DNA of 64,000 bases from Mortierella sp. BCC40632 (Eukaryota; Mortierellomycota; Mortierellomycetes; Mortierellales; Mortierellaceae), in the NCBI GenBank assembly GCA_011634665.1, contig WAEK01000002.1, positions 2,314,501 through 2,378,500 of the forward strand, in the 5' to 3' direction. The notes beneath the pieces were generated by a model. That model was given only the letters and a program-made list of their open reading frames with translations, did not search any database and was not told where the DNA came from. This document shows positions 21,398 through 32,575 of the stretch, piece after piece. Both the position numbers and the translations under genes were made by a program. Position 1 is the stretch's first letter. Each line of letters begins with the position of its first letter.

Positions 21398-23649
21398 CTA
21401 TTTCCAATGCTTCGAGTCAACAAGCATCTCTTGCTCCATCTCACTCTCACTTTCTTCTTCATCACTGCTCGAAAGTCTGTTTTTTCGATAGAGACTTAGA
21501 GGTGTACCGCTTCGCTGCAATGTCTCTCCGTGGATTAGAGGGGAACTCGTGGTAGTAGAGGTAGTAGTATGGGTATGGGCGAGCGAATGGCCATGTGGTG
21601 GGAAAGATGGTGTCACCAGTTTGGATCCATGGCTCAGAGGAGTCGCGTAGCTATGACCACCTCCTCCTGGATGATGTGAATGGCCAAATTCTTGGCCCTC
21701 TAGATCATCATCCTCAATCGAGAATATCACATCTTGATCATTCCTTGTCAATGCATCCGTGGAAGGCGAAGAAGGTAATGTGGAATGTGATGAACGAGTA
21801 TCTTGATGTCCATGTACTCGTCCCTTCTTGGGCCTTCCTGAGACAGAATAGAGCTCCACCTGAACTGTACAATGTCGGATCCCGAACCGGTCCCTGAGCA
21901 TACGCTTCACACCACGTTGAACAGACACTGCTTGCCTCAATTCCATGATTTGCTCTGGTTGGAGGTAGACGGTGGTCGTCAAGGCTGCTCGGCCAATCGT
22001 CAAGGACCAGATATGAAGAGACTTGACCTCCAATACTCCTGGGACATCCGTAATTGCCTCGCGGACATCCTCTGGGTTCATGCCTCGTGGAACACCCTCC
22101 ATCAAGATCGAGACTGATCTCCGGAAGACGCCAATAGTGGTACAAATGACGAGAATCGAAAAGACGAACGTGCAAACAGGATCCAGGAACGTGAGGGATG
22201 GATAGAATGTGATGGCAAGGGAAGAGATAAGTACGCCCACGGACGAGAGGAGGTCGCCTAGCACATGGAGTGTGGCGGCCGTGATGTTGAGACTGACGTG
22301 GTGGTGTTTATGATGGTGGTGATCGTGCCCGCGTTCCTCCTGATCCCCGTCATGGGGGGCCACGGACCCGCCGCCGCCCAAATGATCGTGGTCATGGTCC
22401 TCATCCTCATTTTGCAGCGGCGTGTGCCCTGAGCGCGTATGTCGATGACTTTGTCCATGTGTATGACCTTGAGAATGTCCATGGGAGTGTCCATGGGAGT
22501 GTCCATGGGAGTGTCCATGGGAATGTCCATGGGAATGTCCATGGGAGTGCCCGTGCCCGTGTCCGTGTCCGTGTCCATGCCCATGGTCGTCGTCACCGTG
22601 GTGGTGGTGGTGACCGCCAAGAATAAACATTAGGCTGAAGGGGAGGACAAAATGAAAAGTAAAAATAAGACCCGAGAATTGGGTTTGATGTGAGCTCCCG
22701 GTAACAGAACAACAAACAAAAAACGCGGCTGATCAAGCTACTGAAAAAACAAAAAAAAAAAAAAAAAAAAGGCACCTACACAATGTTGACACAGACTCCT
22801 AGGCCAGCAACAATCGACATAGTCTTGCCATCGATGTCAAGAGGATGTCGTACCCGATCATAAGCCTCAACAACGAGCATGATGGTCAGACCCCAAATAA
22901 GAAAGATGGAGAAGAGTGCACCGAGCACCTCAGCTCGATGGTAGCCAAACGAATGAGTGGCAGTGGAAGGGCGATGTGATAGATAGATGGCCGCCAAGGA
23001 GATGACAAAGGAAAAGATGTCTACAAAGAGGAGTTTGCGGAACAAATCAGTCAGACACGTGTGATTTAGGGTCAGCAAAGAAAAAAAAAGTGATACCCCG
23101 GCTTCAGTGTTACTTACCTGTGAGAAGATGGAACGAATCACTAAGAAGCGCCAGGGACTTGGCCCAGAGCCCACCTGCGAGCTCAAGGCAAAAGAAGGCC
23201 ACGCAGAGTGTGATGGCCAATTTAAGTCTCTTCTTGTCTCGCTCCGATTCTTGTAGCTCCTCCAGCGAGGGCTCGTCATCGTCAAAGTCGTCCAAATCGC
23301 TGTCGTCGTGATGGCTGTGAAGGTGCTCTGAGTGCTTTGTCAAGACCCCATTCTCCTGGTGTAAGTGTACGCCACCTTCATTGTGTAGGAGGTGACTACG
23401 CCCATGGTCGTCAAAGTCCTCGCGAGTTGTAGAGCTAGATAGACTTGATGACTTGAGAATGTCACTCTGGTGTGGCGGGCGACTGGAGACGGCTACGACA
23501 GTTGTCGAAACGCTGGCAGAGGAGATTGTCTTGGTGGCAGCGATTTCGCTCGAACGCCTGGATCCGCCGAGACTGGACCTTTTCCCAGAGTTACTCTTGA
23601 GCGGGAGTAATGGCTCATCATCCTCGTGCATGATTCCCTTGTTCGGCAT
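21398..23649 (-). CDS. ZRC1: CDF-family zinc transporter (ZRC1/ZnT-like), three exons
   Basis: Exons 23118-23649, 22780-23020 and 21398-22634 (complement) give 669 residues, with phase conserved. The family exchanges cytosolic Zn2+ for protons at the vacuole, giving zinc tolerance. An acidic/Ser-rich N-terminus carries a possible dileucine-like EPLLPL. Transmembrane 1 follows (LAITLCVAFFCLELAGG). Transmembrane 2 holds DSFHLLTD and transmembrane 5 holds HVLGD, so both metal-site H...D pairs match zinc-selective CDF proteins. Between transmembranes 4 and 5 lies a long His-rich cytosolic loop (GHGHGHGHSHGHSHGH type). The usual C-terminal cytosolic domain (EVKSLHIWSLTIGRAALTTT) follows. A further disordered tail of about 150 residues with His clusters is longer than in yeast Zrc1. 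Confidence 0.93.
22440..22612 (-). repeat. 12-bp coding minisatellite encoding the His-rich loop
   Basis: Plus-strand unit TCCATGGGAGTG (12 bp, variants at two positions), read on the minus strand as repeated His-Ser-His-Gly and then His-Gly. The array sits wholly inside the third exon of the zinc transporter. Confidence 0.85.
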
Positions 23650-24867
23650 TGAATGAACAGACAAAGAAGAAAAAAACGAAATTCAAATGGTGACCCTATG
23701 CTCGCTCCGTCCTGGGTTGCCTGCAGTTGGCTGGCGACTGATCCGACTCTTCCTGACGTAGGTCCTGGCTTTTTCCAAGAAGGCGATTGACAACACTGCG
23801 GCAGTTGCACGTTCTGTCTGAGGATGAGCAGCTATAGAGGTGTGGTGGTCGGCAGACACGAAAGATGATGATGATGATGATGATGGTCTTGTCGAAGAGT
23901 GGGCGAAATGAGTTGGTCTTGAGAAAAGGGATGGATGCACTTTGATCGAGACAGAGAGAGCAAGTCTATATTTGGACCGTCTGAGCAGAGAAGGCAAATG
24001 GCTGAGGCCAGGGGCCCCCCCCTCTTTTTTTTCACTTTTTCTCTCTGCAGATGTTGGTCCACTTTGCACACACATACATCACAGAAAATGGAATGCCACT
24101 GAGACAGAGACGCGTGTCTGATGTGCTCTCTCTACCTAGACCTCGGGTCAGATGTGCAGGTGCCAGATACCCTCAGGGCTGTGCTCCTGCCCCTGCGCAG
24201 GTCGTAGTTTAACGGCTGCCCCGACTGGCGCCCATTACGCCCGCATACACACAAACACCGAAAAAGAAATAGGGAAAACAGGGAACGAGTCCATCCACAG
24301 TATGCTTTTTTTTTTTTTTTTTTTGTGCCTTTTGCCTTTTACATTTTGCTTTTTTGACCAAGGACTGCATATGATCCGCGTCCATCCTAACCACAGTTCC
24401 CTTTCTCTCGTGCCTGTCACCTCTTTGCCTTTTCGTTTCTTTTTGTCCAAAGACCTGTTCCCCGTCCGTCATCAGTCATCGATAGTGAGTGAGCGCCGAT
24501 TCTCGCCTGTCCTTGTGTCCGGATTATCTCCAGCCCACCTCACCCTGTGCCGTCTCGCCACTGCAGCCCATCACCACCGAACAATGGTTGCTCATCCGAC
24601 AAGAGAGAGAAAGACGGACCATCACCCTGTACATCGCCAGTATCTGAACCGGAGCCAGTCTGGGCTTGTGTGCCTGGTTTTCGTGACTCTGTCCAGAGAC
24701 GGCGCCATCGGTTCAGTTATGCATACCATTGTCAGCGCTGCCTCTCTTTCCTTATCCCATCTGCCTGTCATCGACCTCTACTCTTACCTCTTCATCCACT
24801 CTCCCCGAGGCACCCATTCTTCTGTTCTCCAGACCCTTCCACTTTTTCGAGAGTACAATATCTCACC
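23650..24867. other. Divergent promoter region between the zinc transporter and the 1294-aa gene
   Basis: Contains a GAT trinucleotide run at 23861-23884, T(20) at 24305-24324 and an open but ATG-less in-frame leader from 24547 to the start at 24868. No separate gene seen. Confidence 0.6.
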
Positions 24868-27800
24868 ATGCCCGAGTACTATGACGCCTGGTCCGCCACC
24901 AAACGGAAACGACCTTCTTCTCGAGCTCTCCATACAGATGTACAGGGACCGCCCTTTTCCACACCACGACTTCCACATGCTCCACAACAACAACAACCAA
25001 CAACACCTGCAGAAGGATCTCTAGCTCTACCCTTGGCGTTATTACCGACACCTGAGCTAAAGAATAATCCACAGCCAGTACACCCCGAAATTCAGCCCCA
25101 ATCTACACCCAGTGTTCCGACAAATATATCCTCCTCTTTAAATCGCCCCAAACCTTGTATTGAGATACCAGCGCTGAATAGAGGACAAAAGCCCACCAAC
25201 TCTTGGCGAATTTCAAAAGCATTGCTAGACTCGACACTTTATGCAAGTCTCACCTCGCCTAGCAGAGGTGGCCAGCAAGATCAAACAGCATTCTTAAGAG
25301 ACTTTGACGATGAAGATGATGGCGACGACGACGACGAAGAGGAAGACGAAGATAATGAACAAGGCGTACTGGACAATGGACATGAAATAAGAAAGAGTCT
25401 CACGCCCGATCTTCACCCATTCAGTGGAGTTAGTGTAATACCTCGAGTACCAGTCATGGTAACTGTGTCTCCACCGACCGAACGTCCAAATCCTGAATCC
25501 GACCCCAACCTTCTTGGCTGCTCTCAGAAACCACCTAGAATAGAGAAAGAGCATATCATGGAACAGCGCCTGTCAGAGGACTCTTCTAGAGCGGGCACCA
25601 CTGTCAAAACCGACCGTCCCGTTGGGCTGAATGCTCAATCTCAGGATCGCCGCTACATACAGGGGAACAGACAATCACTGGGTGCAGACGCATTATCGAA
25701 ACCCCAGACATCGACCCAAACGGGCGAGGCGCATCAGAGGACACTCAGACCATGGTCCCATGTCATCTGGGAGTCACCCAAGATGGACACTCTCAACCTC
25801 CACCGCACAGTAGCACCACAGCAGGAAGTTAGTACCAGCGATACGAGTCGTAGTGTGCGTAAGAATGCGCCAACAACAATCAGTAGACCAAAGCAAGTGA
25901 ACCCAGTCTTAAGTACAGACCTACTCCAAGAACCTTCCAGCACAGCACTCTCCTCAGGAAAGGAGCGTGTCAGCAAAACCGTACGAATCAACATCGAAGA
26001 GTGCAAAGACCCACCCGACACGCGTCCCAGTTCCACTCGATACAGGACGGGCATCGGAGGCACTGCTCCAGAGACTACGCCAAGACGACCTGGACTAGAG
26101 AGAGGCGAGGCAAAGTACAAGGAGAAACGACGTAGTATTTCCGGTGGACCCGGCAATATATTGACACCCATGGTTAAACGAAGGCGAGAGTTTAGTCACT
26201 CCAAGAAACATATGAACCGATTCTCGTTGGGTTCAGGATACTATGCATCAACCGAGCCGGTCTCCCTTGCGTCTGCGATACCATCCAGTCCTGATGCTAG
26301 ACTTTGGCAACTTGTCCGTCTTCCTGCACGACCACAGTCTGTTTTTATCCCGTCCAGTCCACGCACGTATCATGGGGCAAGTAGCGGTGGCATTAAAGAT
26401 AACAAAGAATCCAAATCGCAACCGTCTGGGACACGATCAGCTCAACCACCACCTGAATTGGCATCACCCCTTGGATCCCTTTTCGAGCCATGGTCCAACC
26501 AACGCCAGCAACGAAGGCGATACAAGAGTCACCACTTGGATATGAAGGGGTTCACTGCGCTTGGGACGACCACTGGAGACACCGGTCGAGTGATACCATC
26601 TCCTTGGGAACATTTGGCAACGATGAAAGCACAGGATAACGCCAAGACATTTCACGGAACTCGCTCGAGTGCCGACGCAATGCCGTTGCCACTTCTCCGA
26701 CTTGGTTTGCCTCCATTACCAAGTGTTGGGCAAAGCTTGACTCAGCCTGCTGGTCAGAGCGCGGGAGAGCTGCATCAATACTCAACTGACTCTGGTCCAT
26801 CCAGCCTACCAAGTGGAAACCTGGGCCTGGATCACCCATCATTATCAATACAGATACCGGTTCCGGAAGTAACGCTTACCCCGTCTCTTGAGAGAGAAAC
26901 CCGGTCCTTGAGTATGTCAACCGACCCGACACATTCACAGCATCCGTCTCCAGTGCCAACTCGATCAATGCCTGCGCTCTTGGACTCGAAATCGAGTGTA
27001 TTATCAGATCCTTCGTCGCCCTTTTTGCGTGGTATACCCAGTTCTTTTTCTCAGGACGATACTGATATTTGCACAGACGGTATACAGGATCCAAGACACC
27101 TAGATCTGCTAGCACCCCCACGTCTTGTAAGTCATGGATCTCCTGACTCTTCTTCTTCCTCCTCACCAAGTTCTTCGTCCCGCTCTTCTGGCAAACCGAG
27201 GCCATTGTCTCGACTTCAGGCAGCTTTCAACGCGAGGCAGTCGCTTTCATTCTTGATTGGATCGAGGTCTGATTCACCAGTTTGTGCGTCTCCTACTGGA
27301 TCACAATCCTCAACTGAATCGCTTCTCCACAAGGATCGCCGTACCACTGTACAAGCAAACGGATCATCGCACTCTGTCGAAACTGTTGAAAACCGACTAA
27401 GAAAGGATCTCAATAGTAGCAATGAAAGTAATGGAAGCAGTATTTCTGGTAACAGCAAGGCACACAGTAGTCGGAATACTTTACCAGGTTCCCTTTCCGC
27501 CAAGGTTAATGGTACATTTACGGCGGCAGCAGCAGCAGTCAACTCGATCACCAGTGCAACGACATCAACATGGAAACGCAACTCGTCCACAATTCTCTTT
27601 CCATTCTCTCTTGTGACATATGAGACAGGAGGATTATTAGGAGAGTTCAAGACGTCGGCCAGTCCCTGCTCGGGCTCAGCTATCATCTGTACCAACAAGG
27701 CATCTCCCTTGGTCGCTCCAGGGACGGTCCTACCCCCAGGCGCTGTTGTCTCGACTGGTGTCCCACCACCTGCTTCGACGATATCTTCTGGTTCACTCTC

Positions 27801-28968
27801 GACGGTTTCCAATTCTCCAACAATCCCATCGATCATTCCCGCCACTGCCACCACTAGCACTACCAAACCAAAACGAATGTCTAACATTTTGCCCCCAGTC
27901 CCCGCTATCTCTGTCACTCCACCTTCCAAAAGTCCACGGACGCTGTTGCCTATTTCCACTTCAGCCTTGGCAGCATCTGCGGGGCTACCATCATTGACTG
28001 GATCTATGACGGGATTGAATCATTTGGCTAGTAGTGCATCGCCGCGGATCAAATGCGAGAGTGCCGAGGATGACTTGGACAGTGCACCTTCTTCTCCTAC
28101 GGACGCTACCTATGACTTTAAGATGGATGGAGAAGAACCGAATAGTGATGAAGAAAAGAAGATAGGGTTCAAAACGACGGAACAAGCGGCCCAGTGGGCC
28201 AAGAGCTGGGCTGATGAGACCCATATACTGGATCACCATCCGGAATCTCTCTTGTGTCAGCCAGAAGACATGCTTCTGGAGCAACCCCGACCAGAAGACT
28301 ATCTTGGTGATACGAAATTTGAAGATGAAGAAGGTTTAGTGCTACAAAAGAGTCATGTAGCAGTGTACGAGATCAATGCTCGATGGGGATCTCGCCTGAT
28401 TATGTTTTTGGTGACGGTTGGGGGATTGCTTTGTATTCTTGGTGGAGGAAACTGTACAAGACATCATTGTCGGGATCTTCAATTATGCTCTGCCTCAGTC
28501 GATCCATGGATGCACCTGGATATGGAAGATCCTGCCTTGAGTCATCTTGGTGCCTGGTGCGGCCCTTCAGGTAAGCCTCTTTCTTCATTTTTTTTCCCTT
28601 CTGCATGGGAGCAGTGCTGTATGCATGAGACTCTTTGCAATTGAACTGAGAAAAGGTCTTCTTCTGCTCATTGGACCTGGACATCAAGGTCTGGAAGGAG
28701 CGCCGTATATGCTTTCGGTAGGACTCTCGATGAGCATCTTTGGTATCTATGCCCTTGTTCATCTTCGGTCTCCGATCTCTAGGCTGGTCGGCTACAGCGG
28801 TAAGATGATGTTCTCTCTCTCTCTTTTTTTTTTTTTTTTTTTCTTCCTGCCCATGTCCTTTTCTAGACTTGCCAAAAGATATTTTTCATTCAACTTCTAA
28901 TCTCGCTCAAACCGTTCACTTTCAATACAGAGATCGACCAGTTTTGTCAAGAAATAAACCCATTATAA
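24868..28968 (+). CDS. Large disordered protein with C-terminal membrane region, 1294 aa
   Basis: Proposed exons are 24868-28570, 28656-28799 and 28931-28968; the total keeps frame. The start is the only ATG in this frame after the leader (CACCATGCCCGAG). About 1060 residues are Ser/Pro/Thr-rich disorder with a strongly acidic patch (residues 155-170) and Lys/Arg clusters. Near residue 1085 the composition changes to acidic (SDEEKKIGFKTTEQAAQWAK). A hydrophobic helix (LIMFLVTVGGLLCIL), a Cys/His-containing loop and a second hydrophobic region (YMLSVGLSMSIFGIYALVHL) follow. The second exon's acceptor is unusual (purine-rich, GAGAAAAG), but it is the only one found that keeps frame. An alternative acceptor at 28614 would change the junction. 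No known family recognised; an organelle-anchored scaffold is one possibility. Confidence 0.6.
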
Positions 28969-29230
28969 AAAAAAGAAAAAAAAGAAAAGAATTGTCCATC
29001 TTCCCGCCTTGATTTTTTTTTCTCGTGTCATTTATTGCAGACACTGGTTGAATTAGACAAGAGAAAGGATCAATTGTCAGTCCTGCGTGTCTTCTTCTGG
29101 CTCTATATCGATAACTCCCACGTTCATCCTGTAGATCGTTGGGTTTCCGGTTGCGTTAGAGTGCTCGTCCATGACATGTAGTTGTTATTTTTTTGTTTTC
29201 TGGTTCCCCCTTCCTGTCACTGTCGATCGA

Positions 29231-29266
<36 letters not shown>

Positions 29267-29284
29267 AACTTGGCTCCCGTCTTT
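28969..29284. other. Convergent 3' region
   Basis: Lies between the 1294-aa gene and the complex I subunit gene. It contains T(28) at 29236-29264 and a possible alternative acceptor at 29040 for the upstream gene. No gene seen. Confidence 0.55.
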
Positions 29285-29558
29285 TTATGCCCTGTCAATC
29301 TTTCTCCAGCCCTCAACACGCTTCTCCTTGAGACTGTGAAGGTAGAGCTCAGCAAGGTGCTTGCAGTTCTGGTAGTGGTTGACGCCCTCGGAACGGTAGC
29401 ACTTCTTCAACTCTTCCTGGACAATACGACCCTCCATGGCCTTGACCCACGACTCACGAACAGCGAGAGCACGAGAGCGGATGACGGCTAAATAGTAGTG
29501 AAAAGAAAAGCAAGGAGAGGGGGGGGAGGACGTAGGTGAGTAGGCAAGTAAAATTTGA

Positions 29559-29598
<40 letters not shown>

Positions 29599-30010
29599 AA
29601 AAGAAAAAAAAAAGGTAAAGCGTCCGGTATCGTGTCGGAAACTGGGTATAGATGAAGTGGAGAAAAAAAAAAATCAAGGCAGCAGTCTCCCTAGAACTGT
29701 AATCTATTGCTTTCCCGCTTTGGTGATTTGCATGTTTCCTGAAAAACGCAGAGGAAAATGTCTCCTTAATCTGATCCTGATGAACCAAATCTGATGTTCC
29801 GTGTTCTTTCTCTCTCTCTCCTTGGCTAAAGTGTGTGGATGTGTTGGTGTGTGGATGTGTATAGATCCGAGTGATCTCTTTCGGAAAGATGATGTTGCTC
29901 TGTGGCTGCGCCTTACCAGCCTTGTCTTCGGGGTCGACCTCGGACAAAGGAGCGACATTGTCGAATTTGCGGTGGGTGGGGTACTCCCAGCTGTCAGCAG
30001 TGGTGGACAT
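29285..30010 (-). CDS. NDUFB10: NADH:ubiquinone oxidoreductase subunit, NDUFB10/12-kDa type, two exons
   Basis: Exons 29917-30010 and 29285-29487 (complement) give 98 residues; the junction splits one Ala codon. This is an accessory subunit of the membrane arm of mitochondrial complex I. After a short N-terminus (MSTTADSWEYPTHRKFDNVA), exon 2 holds the conserved block. RESWVKAMEGRIVQEELKKC comes first, then YRSEGVNHYQNCKHLAELYL with two cysteines twelve residues apart. In the family such cysteines form an intermembrane-space disulfide. Size and block match the fungal 12-kDa subunit, related to animal PDSW. The ATG at 30010 is the first in frame with the conserved exon. The 429-base intron is longer than most here and contains two poly(T) tracts on the coding strand. 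Confidence 0.88.
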
Positions 30011-30879
30011 TATGTGTGTATGTTTTTTTCTTCCTGAAGGAGGAGGGTTAAGAGTGGGGATGGATGAATGATTCAAGTTCGGGGCCAAATGGACCATTCT
30101 CTTCCCTCTTACACTGCTGGAACACGGAAATTCTGTGGCTTCGCTGTCCACTTTCTCCGAGGTCTGGTTTTAATCAGGTGAGAGCTTCTGTAAGAAGTTA
30201 TCTGTACAGTAGGTTCGACGCGTGCTACACCTAACTTGAAGTATATGGTCGGATGCGCCTGCCTGGCACTGCTTGAACAGCAGTAGGACCACATCAGAAG
30301 GACACCCCTACGGTCTCTCCGATGAAAAGTTGAAGAGACCCAAGAGTAGAAAAGGGCGAGCCTTTGAGAAACCAACATTGTAATGCAGCACTTGCGTCTC
30401 GTTTGGAATATAGATCTTGGTATCAACCATCTTTTTTACCTTTTCGCTGTTTTTGGTGGCATTGACGACCAAGGAGTCTTCAAAAGCTGAAAAGACGTAG
30501 CAGAGTTAAAATGAAGGTTGGTTCGAAAGTAATGATGAATACCTCACCCTTGCCTCTTTCCTACAAAGGGGCAGGGCAAAGACTAAAAGGTATTGAATCT
30601 TCAATTGCCTTTCCTCTTGGAATCCAGCTCGCAGCTGTGGATCTAGGCATTTGCCTCCTGTTTCTGGTGCACACGCTTGAAAAACGATCGAGACGACCCC
30701 TTGGCGACTTTAGCAGGCTCATGAGAGACTACAACAACCAAGGAGATATGGTCGCAGTGTTCCAAACTGACAAGGTATGGAAGAAACAGAAACGCAGTCA
30801 TGTGATTTCCTCGAGCCTTTTTAAAGGCGTCGACGGCCTCCATCTCTTCCCTTCAACCTCAGCATCACTTTTTACAGCC
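30011..30879. other. Divergent upstream region of NDUFB10-like and DPM2
   Basis: Contains only unconvincing open frames, such as 30109-30426 minus and 30511-30924 plus, which cross the DPM2 start and show no domain. The DPM2 leader ends with a pyrimidine-rich stretch before the ATG at 30880. Confidence 0.55.
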
Positions 30880-31428
30880 ATGGTGTGTGCCAGACCCTTC
30901 ATCTTTCGCCATTCAGGACGCTGACACCTACTTTTTGTTCAGGATGATGATCAATTATCCTCATGGCGCTCTCATAGTCGCTCCATCTTGTTCATTTGCA
31001 ATGACTGACCTATGCGTGTTCATGCTCCTCTTTTGACAGGCCAGTGGACAGGATAAAATCGTAGGAGCATCGCTCTTGACCTTCAGCACAGTAGTCTTTG
31101 TCTACTACACCCTTTGGGCGATCGTGATGGTAAGTGTCTCTTCCAAAAAAGAGAGATGAGAGAAGATGTGTGGGAGAGTAGACGCCATCATCAAGCCAAG
31201 TATAGTTAGATCAGAATGACTTACAAAAAGATACTCTGGTTTGATATGAACTCTCCTCAATAGCCCTTCGTCGACGAAACCTACTTCTTGCACGCATATT
31301 TCCCACCTCGCGAGTATGCGATCCGCATCCCTTGCGTCCTTCTCGTTTTTGGACTCTCTGTTATCTTGACCTTCTTGTCCATGGTCATGATCAAGAGCAA
31401 AAAAAAGGTCGAGAAGAAGTCGGCCTAA
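30880..31428 (+). CDS. DPM2: Dolichol-phosphate mannosyltransferase subunit 2, three exons
   Basis: Exons 30880-30882, 31040-31129 and 31264-31428 give 85 residues; human DPM2 has 84. The first coding exon is just the ATG, directly followed by the donor GTGTGT. The next exon starts GCC AGT GGA, so the protein begins MASGQDKIVGASLL. DPM2 is the small ER-membrane subunit that stabilises the DPM1-DPM3 complex, which makes dolichol-phosphate mannose for N-glycans, GPI anchors and O-mannosylation. Two transmembrane helices are visible (LLTFSTVVFVYYTLWAIVM and IPCVLLVFGLSVILTFL). The family signature PFVDETYFLHAYFPPREYAI lies between them, and the tail is Lys-rich. It is convergent with DPM3, which starts 970 bases downstream on the other strand. 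Confidence 0.93.
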
Positions 31429-31836
31429 ATTTTCAAGAACTTGTTGTCAAATGGAAAGCAACCTACTCCCACCATTTCGGAGGAAAGAGTCTGGCGCGTC
31501 TTTGTGCGCGTACCCGGTCCACAATCTCACTCTACTATGTACCAATATACAAAAAAGCTCACTCTTTTCATCTGCCATAATACCATAAACGAGATGACCT
31601 CTGGGTCCATTTTCTCTGTCAACACTACCAATGAACCAGGGAGGAGGGAAAGGAGAAACTACACCCGACACTTGAACAGGTATTCAGGGTGCAATCCTAA
31701 TAGGGGGAGAAGGAATGGTGTTTTTTTTATTATGCTTCTTGTCTGTGGGGAGGTCCAGCGGGTTTCCTGAGATATGTCAAGTATGTGGCGATATAGGGGC
31801 ACGTTCTTCTGAAGATACATTTTCTATGGTGCTCCT
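31429..31836. other. Convergent 3' interval between DPM2 and DPM3
   Basis: 408 bases between the two stop codons. No further gene; open frames here are unsupported. Confidence 0.6.
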
Positions 31837-32398
31837 TTAAATCGTAATACCCTTGCTCCTGAGATCACTCTGTGCTTGGGAGATTTGCTACAAATGGAAG
31901 AAGTAAGAGTCATGAAGAAAAGGTATTTGGTCAAGCTCTGGTTTCGACAACTTTGGATGACTCTTTGGGCGATGGTCTCCATTCGGGGGGTCGGCATGAT
32001 CAACTTACCACCTGAAGTTCATCATATGCTTCAGGGCAGTCGCGGAAAGTCATGACATGGTATCCAATGTTGCCGAGACTGTACGCGCCAAAAGAAACGA
32101 GTGCCCACCATGGGAGCTATAGAAAACACGTATGAAGCAAATCCAAATGAACACGAGTGAGAAACAGAATTCTTTCTTTTTTTTTCGAGTAGCCCATGTC
32201 CATCATCTTCAGAACTGTCTGAGCATCTGTCGCATCCCAATCCTGCGAGCCTGGTGCCGCTGCTGATCTCCTTACAACGGGAAGCGTAAACTCTTGGAAT
32301 GTCGTTGAGAAGGTGATGGGGAACCACTGGAAAAGCAGGGCGATGTATAGTGTTCCAACAATGGCCAGGAAGGCAGCGGCTTCTGTTGCGCGAGTCAT
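31837..32398 (-). CDS. DPM3: Dolichol-phosphate mannosyltransferase subunit 3, three exons
   Basis: Exons 32276-32398, 32012-32116 and 31837-31887 (complement) encode 92 residues, the same length as human DPM3, with all junctions in phase 0. DPM3 tethers the catalytic subunit DPM1 to the ER membrane. Two hydrophobic helices occur (AAAFLAIVGTLYIALLFQWF, and LPWWALVSFGAYSLGNIGYH). The conserved YSLGNIGYHVMTFRDCPEAY block comes next. A C-terminal amphipathic tail (QQISQAQSDLRSKGITI) follows, the part that contacts DPM1 in known complexes. The 5' start is the ATG at 32398, 177 bases from the divergent SEN15 start. Being next to DPM2 makes this a physically linked pair of subunits of one enzyme. 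Confidence 0.93.
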
Positions 32399-32575
32399 GG
32401 TGCTGTGTAATTTGCGGATGGGATGGAGAGATGAGTCCAGATGAAATCGAAAAAAGAGAGAGGAACAGAGCGGCCGACTTACAGATGGGCACTTGATATC
32501 ACCTGACGTCCTACCTTTTTTTTTTTTTTTTTTTTTCCTTCCACACCGAGCACCGACTAACGCTCTATCCCTCCC
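32399..32575. promoter_or_regulatory. Short divergent promoter interval, DPM3/SEN15
   Basis: Only 177 bases separate the two ATGs. It includes T(18) at about 32518-32536, which would be a poly(dA:dT) nucleosome-depleting element shared by both genes. The promoter role is inferred from layout. Confidence 0.5.

Noticed and set aside
24152..25024. Plus-strand frame overlapping the start of the 1294-aa gene
   Set aside because: Begins without ATG, runs through homopolymers, and the overlapping frame continues for over 3.7 kb with consistent composition.
30511..30924. Plus-strand frame upstream of DPM2
   Set aside because: Crosses the DPM2 start and intron in another frame and has no domain or splice support.
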